Shown here piece by piece: positions 54,940 to 64,000 of a DNA stretch of 64,000 nt. The first letter of the stretch is position 1, and the number at the start of each line of letters is the position of its first letter. The stretch comes from Sulfuricurvum sp. (lineage in GTDB: Bacteria > Campylobacterota > Campylobacteria > Campylobacterales > Sulfurimonadaceae). The DNA lies in contig NZ_JAQTUH010000003.1 of NCBI RefSeq assembly GCF_028710345.1, forward strand, positions 1-64,000. Reading direction: 5' to 3'. The notes beneath the pieces are model-generated. The model was not told where the DNA came from. It searched no databases and saw only the letters and a list, made by a program, of their open reading frames with translations. Position numbers and translations under genes: made by a program.

Positions 54940-56079
54940 CTACCCTTTTAGTGCTTTCCACACTGCTATTGCTTGAACATGTTCTTGTACATCGTGAACC
55001 CGAACGATGCTTGCACCCTCTTCTATCGCTTTGAGATGCAAGGCAATAGTTCCAGCCAAACGATCATTAGCAGATGTTGGAGAGATTTGATCAATCATCG
55101 ATTTTCGACTTGCTCCCACCAAAAGAGGTTTACCAAACGGTAAAAAATGTTGTTGATGGCGTATCAAAGCACAATTGTCTTCAAGAGTTTTACCAAATCC
55201 AATACCACAATCTAATACACACTTCGCAATACCGAATTTTTCAGCCCTCTCCAAACGCTCTGTAAAAAATTGCTCTATTTCAGATAATACAGAATCGTAA
55301 TGAGGAGTATTTTGCATCGACTCAGGTGTCCCTTTCATATGCATAATCACTGCCGTAGCCCCATATTCTCCACATAACCGCGCGACCTCGTCATTCGCCA
55401 ATCCGGTAATATCATTGACTATGCGAAATCCTCGCTCTAGCGCATACGAAATAACACTCGGTGCATAACTGTCAAGGCTAAGAGAAATTTTTTCATACGT
55501 TTTATGCTCATAGAGAGCATCAATAATCGGACGAACTCGTTGCATCTCTTCTTCTTCGCTAATCGCAATACTACCAGGACGGGAAGAGACTCCCCCGATA
55601 TCAATGATATCGGCCCCCTCGGCAATCATTTGATCAATTTTTCGAATTGCATCGACACCGTTAAAACGGCTTTGCGGGTAAAAGCTATCATCATTAGCAT
55701 TGATAATCCCCATCACCTCTATTTTTTTTGGCATTTCACAACCACAAAAACGTTCCAACACTTTTGATAGGTTTTTTAATCCAAAAGGCTGTGACTTCTC
55801 TTTACGTACTAATTCTCGCAACTGACGTTCATTTGCAATAAGCATTACATCCACTTGGGGAATTGAAGCGATAACCGTCCCTCTTGGGACTGCTAAGTCA
55901 CATCCTATAGAGAGGGCATCTTGCTTCAGTATATTAGCCGCTCCGACATGCAAATCTCTAATTTTAAAAATATGGAGCTTTCCTTTATCACTCAAAATAG
56001 AGATACCACCTCCATCAACACCCAACTCCACCAAAGCACTGCGCAGATCAAAGGTAGAGGAAAGATGCTCAACGACCAC
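54940..56079 (-). CDS. folP: Dihydropteroate synthase with N-terminal extension
   Basis: Condenses pterin pyrophosphate with p-aminobenzoate in folate synthesis. The TIM-barrel core starts near residue 120: MGIINANDDSF (canonical MGILNVTPDSF), IIDIGGVSSRPG, DCGIGFGKT, LVGASRKS and IVRVHDV. About 115 residues precede it, without a recognisable domain; similar extensions occur in this phylum. The start lies inside holB by 11 bp. Order folP-holB-hobA-lysC-rppH matches H. pylori HP1232-HP1228. Confidence 0.94.
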   Translation of the reverse strand: MVVEHLSSTFDLRSALVELGVDGGGISILSDKGKLHIFKIRDLHVGAANILKQDALSIGCDLAVPRGTVIASIPQVDVMLIANERQLRELVRKEKSQPFGLKNLSKVLERFCGCEMPKKIEVMGIINANDDSFYPQSRFNGVDAIRKIDQMIAEGADIIDIGGVSSRPGSIAISEEEEMQRVRPIIDALYEHKTYEKISLSLDSYAPSVISYALERGFRIVNDITGLANDEVARLCGEYGATAVIMHMKGTPESMQNTPHYDSVLSEIEQFFTERLERAEKFGIAKCVLDCGIGFGKTLEDNCALIRHQQHFLPFGKPLLVGASRKSMIDQISPTSANDRLAGTIALHLKAIEEGASIVRVHDVQEHVQAIAVWKALKG

Positions 56080-56692
56080 GAGGTGCCTCTTTAAGAAAAT
56101 TCATCAAAACCATCACGAGAACACTCTGAAAACGGCTATTAAGCTCGATTAAACGATACGCTTTTTCAAATCCTTCAAGCTGAGATGTATTTAAAACCAA
56201 CCCCTCACTATAAACAGCATGATGGAAAAGTCTCTCAATCAACTCTTTTGCCTCATGCTTTTTGAGTCTGTCGTTAGCTTTTACCCACGTAAAAAGCCCA
56301 TTTAAATCGAGTTGTCGTAATGATATATCGAGTTTTTCATACTCTTTTATCTCTTTTTCCACATGGAGCGTCAGTCGGGAACGGATAGTAGGGAGAAAGG
56401 TACTTTTATTGGGAGCCATCAACACAAAAACAATATTTCGCGGAGGCTCTTCGAGGATTTTTAAAAGAGCATTTTGCGCCGGAATCGTAAAACTTTTCGC
56501 CCCTAATATCAAAGTCTTGGTCGTCTCTTCTGCTTTATACGCTTCGGCAATCACCTCTTTGGCATCTTCAATCTTAAAATCATCACATACAAAACTAATT
56601 GCTCTTTGAGGTGCAACTTGCTGTACAATCTCAAGTGCACGCTCTTCATAGTTTGGCGTGATAAGGATTCCACCGCGCTCAAGCGTGAACAT
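56069..56692 (-). CDS. holB: DNA polymerase III delta' subunit (short form)
   Basis: 208 residues of an AAA+-like clamp-loader subunit; ALLKILEEPP and TIRSR segments identify delta'. Lacks the P-loop and the C-terminal third found in E. coli HolB, as is usual in Campylobacterota. I use ATG 56692, with GGGGAG close upstream. Overlaps hobA by 14 bp. Confidence 0.88.
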   Translation of the reverse strand: MFTLERGGILITPNYEERALEIVQQVAPQRAISFVCDDFKIEDAKEVIAEAYKAEETTKTLILGAKSFTIPAQNALLKILEEPPRNIVFVLMAPNKSTFLPTIRSRLTLHVEKEIKEYEKLDISLRQLDLNGLFTWVKANDRLKKHEAKELIERLFHHAVYSEGLVLNTSQLEGFEKAYRLIELNSRFQSVLVMVLMNFLKEAPRGR

Positions 56693-57230
56693 CAATCTCC
56701 CCAAATAACACTGCGGCCAAAGTACGATCGAAGAGGCGATACAATTGTAACAATTTGATATCTATATGGGAGTCATACGAGCGGAGACTAAGGGCATTTG
56801 GATAGTTTTCATCCATCATCCACATTAGTGCATTATCGCTTCGCTTTACGATATCGGAGCGTCTCTCATCGCCCCCTTTACCAATATACCAAAAAAAGTA
56901 TTCTCCCTTAAATGAAAGGTCCAACATATCGATTAAGGTATCCATTCCATCAACATCATCAAGCCTATTAAGGTGGGGATAGAGTGCATCCAAAGAAGCA
57001 ATGGGAATCAGAGGACGTTCTTTGAGCTTTTTATTAATTGTGTCTAAAATATAATGCGAAAACCATTGTCGATCATGGTCACAAACCAAGACGATAGTAC
57101 GCCCACTCATGATTTGATCCATCGCATTGATAATTTGAGGGATCCAATCAAATCGCTGTTCTTCAAACCAGCTCATAGGAGCCCCCTCAGCACGTATTGC
57201 GTCAAGAGTCCACTGGTCAAATAGACGCAT
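56679..57230 (-). CDS. hobA: DnaA-binding initiation factor HobA
   Basis: 183 residues, SIS-like fold protein specific to Campylobacterota that binds DnaA domain I and promotes orisome assembly. Recognised by WTLDAIRAEG, MSWFEEQRFDWIP, and position between lysC and holB as in HP1230. Overlaps lysC by one base (TAATG). Confidence 0.88.
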   Translation of the reverse strand: MRLFDQWTLDAIRAEGAPMSWFEEQRFDWIPQIINAMDQIMSGRTIVLVCDHDRQWFSHYILDTINKKLKERPLIPIASLDALYPHLNRLDDVDGMDTLIDMLDLSFKGEYFFWYIGKGGDERRSDIVKRSDNALMWMMDENYPNALSLRSYDSHIDIKLLQLYRLFDRTLAAVLFGEIDVHA

Positions 57231-58441
57231 TATTGATCCAACGAATAAGCGCTGTGCAATGAGCGTACTGAGAGCTCCGAATATTTCTCTGCAATCACCA
57301 TCGATACTTTGATTTCAGAGGTAGAAATCATCATGATATTAATATTTTCTCGTGCCATCGTTTGGAATGCTTTCGCCGCAACACCTGTATGGGACTTCAT
57401 CCCGACACCGACGATAGAGACTTTGCAGATATTCTCATCGTAAGAGGCTTCAGAGATTTCACCCTCCCCAATAAACTGTTCTACAACATGTTTTGCGTCC
57501 AAGAGTTCAGTTTTAGGTACGGTAAAATCAAGATTTGTTTTCCCATCATGCCCAAGTGTTTGAATAATCATATCAATATTGACACTGCTATCGGCCAAAC
57601 GGGTAAAAATATCGGATGCAATTCCTGGGCGATCAATCACCCCTGAAAGTGAAACACGTGCTTGATTTTTATCGAGTGCGATACCGCTAACGAGTGGTTT
57701 TTCCATAATATTCTCTTCCTTTGTGATTAGTGTACCCTCTGCATCGCTAAAGCTAGAGCGAGTTACGAGATTTACATTGAGTTTTTTTGCCAATTCAACA
57801 GAACGGTTTTGGAGCACTTTGGCTCCCAGAGATGCGAGTTCTAGCATCTCGTCATAGCTAATTTTATCCATCTTTTTAGCTTTTGGCTCGATACGGGGAT
57901 CGGTCGTATAGATACCATCAACGTCAGTATAAATTTCACATAAATCGGCTTGTAATGCACCCGCAAGTGCAACCGCAGAGAGATCCGATCCACCACGTCC
58001 CAACGTGGTAACATTCCCTTCTTCACTCACCCCTTGAAACCCTGCAACAACAACCACTTTGCCTTTAGCTAATTCTGCATGCATGGCACTAGGGTCGATA
58101 CTCTCAATCCGTGCTTTCGTATGGACACTATCAGTCACAATACCTGCACGTCGTCCACTCATCGAAGTAGCCGGATGCCCCATTGAATTAAGTGCAATAG
58201 AAAGAAGTGCCGCCGTTACCCGCTCACCTGAGCTTAGCAACATATCGACTTCACTGCGTTCCGGTGAAGGAGTATAATGCTCTGCATAGGCGATAAGCTT
58301 GTTAGTTTCACCGCTCATTGCCGAAACAACGACAACAACTTGATGCCCCTCATTAAGAGTTTTAGAGACACGGTTGGCGACATTTTGGATGCGATCCAAA
58401 TCACCGACACTGGTCCCTCCAAACTTTTGTACAATAACCAT
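57230..58441 (-). CDS. lysC: Aspartate kinase
   Basis: First step of lysine, threonine and methionine synthesis, and DAP for peptidoglycan. Begins VQKFGGTSVGD; GRGGSDLSAVALA and YTDVDGIYTTDPR in the kinase domain; two C-terminal ACT domains (~270-400) for feedback control. 403 residues. One-base overlaps on both sides (rppH, hobA). Confidence 0.96.
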   Translation of the reverse strand: MVIVQKFGGTSVGDLDRIQNVANRVSKTLNEGHQVVVVVSAMSGETNKLIAYAEHYTPSPERSEVDMLLSSGERVTAALLSIALNSMGHPATSMSGRRAGIVTDSVHTKARIESIDPSAMHAELAKGKVVVVAGFQGVSEEGNVTTLGRGGSDLSAVALAGALQADLCEIYTDVDGIYTTDPRIEPKAKKMDKISYDEMLELASLGAKVLQNRSVELAKKLNVNLVTRSSFSDAEGTLITKEENIMEKPLVSGIALDKNQARVSLSGVIDRPGIASDIFTRLADSSVNIDMIIQTLGHDGKTNLDFTVPKTELLDAKHVVEQFIGEGEISEASYDENICKVSIVGVGMKSHTGVAAKAFQTMARENINIMMISTSEIKVSMVIAEKYSELSVRSLHSAYSLDQ

Positions 58442-58911
58442 TATAGATACCCCTCGGCTTTGAAATAGGTGATTACTTGCTCGTATATCGGTTTTTTGAA
58501 ATGGGCAATATGATTAAACAATGAGTCCACTTCGACAAATCGATACGCACTAAATTCAGGATGTTCCGTCTCCAAATCGATCTTTGCATTATCCTTTAAA
58601 CGGACAAGATAATAACGCTGTTTTTGTCCTGCATACGGTGCCATTTTGGTTGCAATATGGGTCGGAAAATCGTAAGAAATCCATTCCGGATATTCAGCAA
58701 TGATTTCCACTTTTTTTGTCCCGATCTCCTCTTTGAGTTCTCTGAAAAGTGCCTCTTCGCTCGATTCTCCTTCGTCAATTCCCCCTTGAGGAAATTGCCA
58801 AATAGCGTTAAGATCATTACGCTCGGCAATAAAAATCTCTTTTTTTTCGGGGTATGCTGATGAGACAATCACCGCAGCAACATTAGGACGATAAAATTTT
58901 GATTGGCTCAT
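58441..58911 (-). CDS. rppH: RNA pyrophosphohydrolase (Nudix)
   Basis: 156 residues. Nudix box GGIDEGESSEEALFRELKEE is intact, IWQFPQGG lies before it. Converts 5'-triphosphate RNA to monophosphate to start decay; homologue of HP1228/Cj0581. First gene of the five-gene operon; a TATACT-like -10 box lies upstream at about 58962. Confidence 0.92.
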   Translation of the reverse strand: MSQSKFYRPNVAAVIVSSAYPEKKEIFIAERNDLNAIWQFPQGGIDEGESSEEALFRELKEEIGTKKVEIIAEYPEWISYDFPTHIATKMAPYAGQKQRYYLVRLKDNAKIDLETEHPEFSAYRFVEVDSLFNHIAHFKKPIYEQVITYFKAEGYL

Positions 58912-59035
58912 TCAATCCATCTTTTTTTGCGGTATTGTAAGCTATTGCTTATTAAAAAAAGTATAATTGAAAATGGTTTTACAGATTAGATCTTTCTTTT
59001 AATTCACTTAGATGAATTTATTGATACTAAAACCG

Positions 59036-60664
59036 CTATTGCGTTTTAAAAACTGAAATCTGATTGGTAAGCTGTTCGGTTAATTTATGCAGATGCTCCG
59101 CAGATTCTGCAATCTCCTCTACACTTCGAGCATTACGACTTGAAAGAGTGTTAATCTCTTTTATTTTATGGATGATATTATCGGTTGTTGAAGCATTTCC
59201 ATTCATATCATGAGATAATTTGTCAATCGCGTCTACAGTCATATTCAGCGCTTCAACAGCGGTTTGCGTATATGTGTCCACCTCTGATGATGCGCTGGAT
59301 AAACTTTCAATCCGTGCAGTATTATGGTTCATTTGATCGGTTATGTCATTAATCGATTGAACGATAACATTGACCGTAGCATTGGTTTCTTGCAAACTTT
59401 TTTGAGTGCGTTCCGCTAACTTACGTACTTCATCCGCTACAACTGCGAATCCTCGTCCATGTTCCCCCGCACGTGCTGCTTCTATAGCGGCGTTGAGTGC
59501 TAAAAGATTTGTTTGATCAGCGATATCGGCAATTACCGAAAGAACCGATTGAATTTGTGTTGCTTCTTGCGAAAGAGCATTGAGCCGATTGTTGATCTCA
59601 CTTTCAGATTGAACCGTTAGCGAGAGCTTATCCATAGTATTTTGAAGAGCATTTTGGGCATTTTGGAGATTTTCTCGTGCATTGATTGCTTTTTGTTGAA
59701 CCGATTGCATTTCGGATATAGATGCTTTCACTGCCTCTTTCATGTGATCAGACTCTGACGTTGTTGTGGTGACAATAGCAACTTCTTCTTCGGCTGATTT
59801 GCCTATGGAAAGAGTTGTCGTCGAAAGTTGCGCCGAAATTGAAAGATTTTCGTTTGATGCAGATTGTATGGATTTGAATGTATTACGTAATAATGTAACT
59901 AAGTCATCAATTCCATAACTCATATGTGAGAGTTCATCATCTCCATTAATACGGACACTATGAGAAAGATTATGATTAGTCGATATTTCATTGATAGTTT
60001 CGTTAAACGCAATAATACGGTGCAAAATATGATTCGATGTTACTACTAAAAACCATAATAGTACAACTATCCCCACTACAATAACAACTATAAGCGTTGT
60101 AAATCCGTTCGAAACAACGGAATCTGAATGCTCTTCACCTTTTTTTGCGTAGCCATTCGCCCTTTGTACCAAGGTATCGATACTTTCTCTATGTTTTTTA
60201 TAAAGCTTCTCTAAATCGCCGTGGACAAGTTTTCTTGCTTCCTCATAGCGACCTTGATGGATGAGCGGAAATAGCTCATTTTTAACACTTTTAAAATAGG
60301 ATTCGGCACTGGATTTCACTCCGTTTGCAATAACACTTTTCATATCAGAATCTAAATTGCTATTTTTCCAATAGAGTTGACGATCCTTAAAATCTTGTTC
60401 CAAATGATTAAATTGAGCTTCTAGTGGCTCGTATTGAGCCGCATTTTGAGCTTCTATAATCTCTAAACTTATTAGACGCGCTTCGATGATGTATTCGGGA
60501 GGAGGCAAGATGTCAGCAATCAAATCTTTCGTCAAAATTATTTCATTATAAGTTTCTCCTTTGATACGCACTGCATCAACGACCCAATAGGAAAAAATAC
60601 CAATTACCATGATTACCGAAGATGCTAAAAGAGATGTAAGTTGGAGTCGGGCTTTAATCGTCAT
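59036..60664 (-). CDS. Methyl-accepting chemotaxis protein, four-helix-bundle sensor
   Basis: 542 residues: TM1 (~8-29), a helical periplasmic domain (~30-185; [13 protein letters not shown] is typical), TM2 (~188-208), HAMP, and signalling domain with tip [31 protein letters not shown]. No CxxCH, unlike the receptor at 34875. The signalling tip is almost identical between the two. Upstream, an 11-bp-spaced repeat array (60766-60804) may regulate it. Inserted between rppH and hemW, which are neighbours in C. jejuni. Confidence 0.9.
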   Translation of the reverse strand: MTIKARLQLTSLLASSVIMVIGIFSYWVVDAVRIKGETYNEIILTKDLIADILPPPEYIIEARLISLEIIEAQNAAQYEPLEAQFNHLEQDFKDRQLYWKNSNLDSDMKSVIANGVKSSAESYFKSVKNELFPLIHQGRYEEARKLVHGDLEKLYKKHRESIDTLVQRANGYAKKGEEHSDSVVSNGFTTLIVVIVVGIVVLLWFLVVTSNHILHRIIAFNETINEISTNHNLSHSVRINGDDELSHMSYGIDDLVTLLRNTFKSIQSASNENLSISAQLSTTTLSIGKSAEEEVAIVTTTTSESDHMKEAVKASISEMQSVQQKAINARENLQNAQNALQNTMDKLSLTVQSESEINNRLNALSQEATQIQSVLSVIADIADQTNLLALNAAIEAARAGEHGRGFAVVADEVRKLAERTQKSLQETNATVNVIVQSINDITDQMNHNTARIESLSSASSEVDTYTQTAVEALNMTVDAIDKLSHDMNGNASTTDNIIHKIKEINTLSSRNARSVEEIAESAEHLHKLTEQLTNQISVFKTQ

Positions 60665-60765
60665 AAGATACCCCTTTTTGACAACAAAATAAAATTATTA
60701 AATCGCTATCAAGTTAATATATAACTCATTATATACTATAAAAAGTATAATTTATCCTTAAATTT

Positions 60766-60804
60766 ATGACCAAAACATGACTTTAATATGACCATATCAT
60801 GACC
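60766..60804. repeat. Four direct repeats of ATGACY at exact 11-bp spacing
   Basis: ATGACC, ATGACT, ATGACC and ATGACC start at 60766, 60777, 60788 and 60799, one per helical turn, 100-140 bp from the MCP start and 67-105 bp from hemW. A separate TATACT-N6-AGTATA palindrome lies at 60732-60749. Such phasing is typical of a multi-subunit DNA-binding regulator. Confidence 0.6.
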
Positions 60805-60856
60805 TATGATAAATAAAACTAATTTACCTACCTCCCACACTATCTTGGACTCACAA

Positions 60857-60865
60857 TGCTATAAT
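60857..60865 (+). promoter_or_regulatory. Extended -10 promoter directly before hemW
   Basis: TGCTATAAT ends 5 bases before the hemW ATG, so transcription would begin at or within one base of the start codon: a leaderless mRNA. No Shine-Dalgarno sequence lies before the ATG. Confidence 0.6.
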
Positions 60866-60870
60866 GGCAT

Positions 60871-61932
60871 ATGCTTTTATACATTCACATCCCTTTTTGC
60901 GACAGCAAATGCTCCTACTGTGCATTTAACTCTTACGTCGATAAATTCTCACAACGTGAGCGCTATATGGATGCCCTCAGTGTTCAACTTTCTTATGAGT
61001 TAGAGCGTTTTAATGTCACTGAATTAAACCTCATCGAAACTGTCTTTATAGGGGGAGGAACCCCCTCAACAGTTGATCCAAAACTCTACCAAACACTGTT
61101 TGAAACCATTCGCCCTTTTTTAGCCCCTAATGCTGAAATCACTACCGAAGCAAACCCCAACAGTGCCACCTATGAATGGCTAGAGGGGATGAAAAAGCTA
61201 GGAGTAAATCGAATCAGCTTCGGTGTTCAAAGTTTTAATGATGAAAAACTTAAAACTCTTGGTCGGGCGCACAATACTTCTCATGCACTTCAATCCATCC
61301 AAAACGCTCAGAAGATAGGATTCAAGCACCTCTCTATCGACCTCATTTATGGCGTATCCGGTGATACCCAAGAGCTTTTATTAAGCGACATAAATCAAGC
61401 CTTTTCTCTCCCAATAGATCATCTCAGCCTCTATGCACTTACTATCGAAGAAAACACCGTATTTGAAAAAACACCTGAACGTTCACACGAAGAACTTGAA
61501 CTAACCCAATGGCTCTTTAATGAGGTTTCTGCACATGGTTTTGAGCACTATGAAATCTCCAACTTCGGTAAATACAAATCAGCCCATAACTTAGGGTATT
61601 GGGAAGGAAAAAGCTACATTGGGCTCGGTGCGGGTGCGGTAGGATTTTTAGATACAAAACGTTTTTACCCCTCAACCGATGTTGAATATTATATTTCTCA
61701 TCCATGTGAAATACAGGAAGAATTGTTAGAAAAATATGAACTTTCTAGTGAAAAACTTTTTTTGGGATGGCGTAGTTCTGTAGGGGTTGATGAAACCATA
61801 TTAAACCCTCGACAAAAAAACGAAGCCGATTTATTAACCGCTGAAAAGATACTTTTTTATGAAAATGGCCGCTATTTTAATCCAAATTTTCTCCTTGCGG
61901 ATGAAATTGCTCTCAGGGTTGAGGGATATTAA
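60871..61932 (+). CDS. hemW: HemW-like radical SAM protein (haem chaperone)
   Basis: 353 residues. IHIPFCDSKCSYC gives the radical SAM cluster motif CxxxCxxC (Cys10, 14, 17), followed by GGGTPS and the SFGVQSF segment. Sequence and size match HemW, a haem-binding protein related to HemN, rather than true coproporphyrinogen oxidase; homologue of Cj0580. Start is fixed by the family N-terminus MLLYIHIPFC. Confidence 0.92.
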   Translation: MLLYIHIPFCDSKCSYCAFNSYVDKFSQRERYMDALSVQLSYELERFNVTELNLIETVFIGGGTPSTVDPKLYQTLFETIRPFLAPNAEITTEANPNSATYEWLEGMKKLGVNRISFGVQSFNDEKLKTLGRAHNTSHALQSIQNAQKIGFKHLSIDLIYGVSGDTQELLLSDINQAFSLPIDHLSLYALTIEENTVFEKTPERSHEELELTQWLFNEVSAHGFEHYEISNFGKYKSAHNLGYWEGKSYIGLGAGAVGFLDTKRFYPSTDVEYYISHPCEIQEELLEKYELSSEKLFLGWRSSVGVDETILNPRQKNEADLLTAEKILFYENGRYFNPNFLLADEIALRVEGY

Positions 61933-61942
61933 CCCTTTTTTT
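61915..61942 (+). terminator. Terminator overlapping the hemW stop codon
   Basis: AGGGTT/AACCCT stem (61915-61920, 61931-61936) with a 10-base loop and a run of about seven T. The hairpin contains the hemW TAA, so termination occurs right at the gene end; tatB has its own promoter. Confidence 0.65.
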
Positions 61943-61950
61943 GCTAGAAT
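61942..61950 (+). promoter_or_regulatory. Extended -10 promoter for tatBC
   Basis: TGCTAGAAT, one mismatch from the extended -10 element, 31 bp before the tatB ATG and immediately after the hemW terminator. Confidence 0.5.
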
Positions 61951-61980
61951 TGCCTCATCTTTAGCATTAGGTAAATAAAT

Positions 61981-62400
61981 ATGTTTGGTATGGGTCTTGG
62001 TGAAATCTTTTTAATCGCGATTATTGCGGTACTATTTTTAGGACCCGATAAACTCCCCTCAACAATGGTCGAAATTGCTAAATTTTTCAAAAGTGTCAAA
62101 GGGACAGTTAACAGTGCCAAAGCCACACTCGAAGAAGAGATGAAATTTTCCGAAATGAAACAAGAAGCTTTATCATACAGAGATGAACTTTTAAGTGCAA
62201 GCAGTGACCTAGAAAGACTTACTAACGTCACCGAAATCGGTAATGAAATTCACTCTATCAAAAATGATCTTGATTTCAACACCATTACAACAGCCCAAGC
62301 TCCTATTGCACCAAAAGAGGCTGAAGTAATTACTTTCGCCCCTAAAGCAAAAGAGATTGTTCCTGCAATATCAACCGAAATTCCAAAAGAGAATGTCTAA
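61981..62400 (+). CDS. tatB: Sec-independent translocase protein TatB
   Basis: 139 residues: N-terminal TM with MFGMGLGEIFLIAIIAVLFLGPDKLP and an amphipathic helix, then a charged coiled tail. The Glu8 before the TM is the Tat signature. Part of tatBC-queA; exports, among others, the RR-signal molybdoenzyme at 27445-30840. Confidence 0.92.
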   Translation: MFGMGLGEIFLIAIIAVLFLGPDKLPSTMVEIAKFFKSVKGTVNSAKATLEEEMKFSEMKQEALSYRDELLSASSDLERLTNVTEIGNEIHSIKNDLDFNTITTAQAPIAPKEAEVITFAPKAKEIVPAISTEIPKENV

Positions 62401-63182
62401 TGTTTGATGATTTAAAACCTCACATAGCCGAGCTACGTAAACGACTCGGCATCAGTGTTGCCGCTATTATTCTTTTATTTTTTGTTATGTGGAATTTCCA
62501 TGATGCAATACTTGCTTGGATTACTCAGCCACTTATCACTGCATTAACCTCTGTAGGTAAAATTTCGCCGAAAGCCGCACAAGGGATGCTGGTCACTAAA
62601 GAGCTCTCCGAAGCTTTTTTTGTTGCTATGAAAGTATCCTTTTTTGCTTCTATCATTGCAGCACTTCCTATCATACTTGCACAAATATGGCTTTTTATCG
62701 CTCCGGGACTTTATTCGAACGAAAAAAAGATGATTATCCCCATCGTCATAGGGGGGACAGTCATGTTCCTTGTCGGCGGTGCATTCGCTTATTATCTGGT
62801 AACACCGTTAGGTTTTGCTTTTTTTATTGAATTTGGTAGTGCCTCTTTTGTACCGATGTACAATATCAGTGAATACGTTGAATTTTTCACTAAAATTATT
62901 TTCGGATTTGGATTAGCCTTTGAGCTTCCGGTATTTTGTTATTTTCTTGCCCTATTAGGGTTAATCGATGATCGGATGATGATCGGATTTTTTCGCTATG
63001 CCATTGTCCTTATCTTCATTATTGCCGCTATCCTCACTCCACCGGATGTTCTTAGCCAAATTATGATGGCACTCCCATTGATCCTTTTGTACGGTATCTC
63101 TATATTGATCGTCAAAGCGGTCAATCCTGCACCAAAAGAGGAAGCCTATATCGAAGAAGATGAAGAAGAGACGATTGATTAA
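62400..63182 (+). CDS. tatC: Sec-independent translocase protein TatC
   Basis: 260 residues, six TM helices; N-terminal HIAELRKRL and the FWNFHDA region bind Tat signals; ALLGLIDDRMMIGFFRYAIV and ILTPPDVLSQ are conserved. C-tail is acidic. One-base overlap with tatB (TAATG). Confidence 0.95.
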   Translation: MFDDLKPHIAELRKRLGISVAAIILLFFVMWNFHDAILAWITQPLITALTSVGKISPKAAQGMLVTKELSEAFFVAMKVSFFASIIAALPIILAQIWLFIAPGLYSNEKKMIIPIVIGGTVMFLVGGAFAYYLVTPLGFAFFIEFGSASFVPMYNISEYVEFFTKIIFGFGLAFELPVFCYFLALLGLIDDRMMIGFFRYAIVLIFIIAAILTPPDVLSQIMMALPLILLYGISILIVKAVNPAPKEEAYIEEDEEETID

Positions 63183-64000
63183 AAACCCTCTTCTCACTTC
63201 CAGTTATCACTATGAGCTCCCCGATGAGCTTATAGCAACTCATCCCATTCATCCCAGAGATCATGCACGCCTCCTCGTCTATAACCGTGCCGATAAGAGT
63301 ATCACCCATGCACGTTTTGACGCACTCGAATTGTTTCTCCCAAAAAACTGCGGAATCATCTTTAACGATACCAAAGTTATCAAAGCAAGACTCTACGGTC
63401 ATAAAGAGAGCGGTGGTGCGATAGAGTTACTTATTAACCGCCCTCACGATGCCTACACCATCAATGTTTATATCAAAGGACGGGTCAAAGTCGATACTAG
63501 GTTAGTTTTTGAAGAACAACTCAGTGTCCATGTTATTGCATTGTATGAGGATGGTTCGCGTGATGTCAATTTTTATCTTCACGATACCCTCATCCGATTC
63601 GAAGAGCTTCTTCCTATATTGGAACGTGTCGGTCATATCCCTCTTCCACCCTATTTAGGTCGTGAAGATAACTCTGAGGATGAGCGGGAGTACCAAAGCG
63701 TTTTTGCCCACTATGAGGGGGCTGTAGCCGCACCAACAGCATCACTCCATTTTACCGATGAGCTGTTTGATGCCGTATGTTCACATCATCCATATGCCTT
63801 TGTCACCCTCCATGTCGGCTCAGGCACCTTTAAGCCCGTCGAAGCAGAGATTATCACCGATCATCCGATGCACTCGGAGTATTTTGATATTAGTCCATCG
63901 GCACTAGAACTACTCCGCAGCGATATCCCCCTCCTCTCTATCGGAACAACTTCCACCCGTACGGTAGAGTATCACGCCCGTACTGAGGAGACACATGGGG
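63160..64000 (+). CDS. queA: S-adenosylmethionine:tRNA ribosyltransferase-isomerase, partial
   Basis: Queuosine synthesis; adds the epoxycyclopentane moiety to tRNA. ELPDELIATHPI, VFAHYEGAVAAPTASLHF, and LHVGSGTFKPV are QueA hallmarks. Runs off the window after TTSTRTVEYHAR, missing about 60 residues. ATG 63160 overlaps tatC by 23 bp; a TTG at 63175 is equally possible. Confidence 0.93.
   Translation, partial: MKKRRLIKNPLLTSSYHYELPDELIATHPIHPRDHARLLVYNRADKSITHARFDALELFLPKNCGIIFNDTKVIKARLYGHKESGGAIELLINRPHDAYTINVYIKGRVKVDTRLVFEEQLSVHVIALYEDGSRDVNFYLHDTLIRFEELLPILERVGHIPLPPYLGREDNSEDEREYQSVFAHYEGAVAAPTASLHFTDELFDAVCSHHPYAFVTLHVGSGTFKPVEAEIITDHPMHSEYFDISPSALELLRSDIPLLSIGTTSTRTVEYHARTEETHG

Overview
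The window reads as chromosome of a free-living, chemolithoautotrophic member of the Campylobacterota (former Epsilonproteobacteria), probably close to Sulfuricurvum/Sulfurimonas. Support: a two-subunit ATP citrate lyase (reductive TCA cycle), the futalosine menaquinone enzyme MqnE, fused IspDF, the phylum-specific DnaA partner HobA, an HP1021-type orphan response regulator, a Peb4-type chaperone, and several gene neighbourhoods known from Campylobacter jejuni and Helicobacter pylori (mrp / ispDF-RR-sat-like-pgpA; fbaA-peb4-nth; queA-tatCB-hemW-rppH-lysC-hobA-holB-folP). Species-level placement is inference. I saw no phage, insertion sequence, CRISPR array or tRNA.

Layout. 1-158: the left edge carries a textbook sigma70 promoter pointing out of the window, most likely for an rRNA operon. 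159-11427: a pseudopilin, aclBA, a membrane glycosyltransferase-like gene with pabA and mqnE, then divergent glnD-glmS (nitrogen signalling, amino sugars). 11537-15177: two convergent paralogous diguanylate cyclases with a periplasmic CxxCH (haem c-type) sensor domain. 15238-24601: mrp, thiC, ispDF, the HP1021-like regulator, a catalytically altered ATP-sulfurylase homologue, pgpA, and a cation/proton antiporter fused to a histidine kinase with its response regulator. 24616-32386: a seven-gene minus-strand molybdoenzyme operon (FeS subunit, NrfD-like anchor, 1131-residue Tat-exported catalytic subunit, TorD-like chaperone, multi-cluster ferredoxin and two small uncharacterised proteins).

32589-47295: aroK-thioredoxin-hisD, a haem-type chemoreceptor, an M23 peptidase, fbaA, peb4, two tandem hybrid histidine kinases, nth, a small lipoprotein, cmoA and pyk. 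47434-51510 is the most accessory-looking part: a class III cyclase-like protein overlapping an HTH/coiled-coil protein, a 320-bp very AT-rich spacer, a small Cro/CI-type HTH protein overlapping a small basic protein, HU, and a NERD-like/P-loop protein. 51525-64000: cyclophilin, motAB, a second CPA2 antiporter, folP-holB-hobA-lysC-rppH, a second chemoreceptor, an upstream array of 11-bp-spaced repeats, then hemW, tatB, tatC and the start of queA.

Taken together the genes describe an autotroph with respiratory sulfur/oxyanion-type metabolism, flagellar motility and a large investment in redox sensing: three proteins share one CxxCH sensor module wired to c-di-GMP or chemotaxis output. Best candidates for undescribed biology are the cyclase/coiled-coil pair (47434-48754), the antiporter-kinase chimera (21858-24601), the altered ATP-sulfurylase coupled to the HP1021-like regulator (19234-21289), and the two unknown accessory genes of the molybdoenzyme operon (24616-25544).
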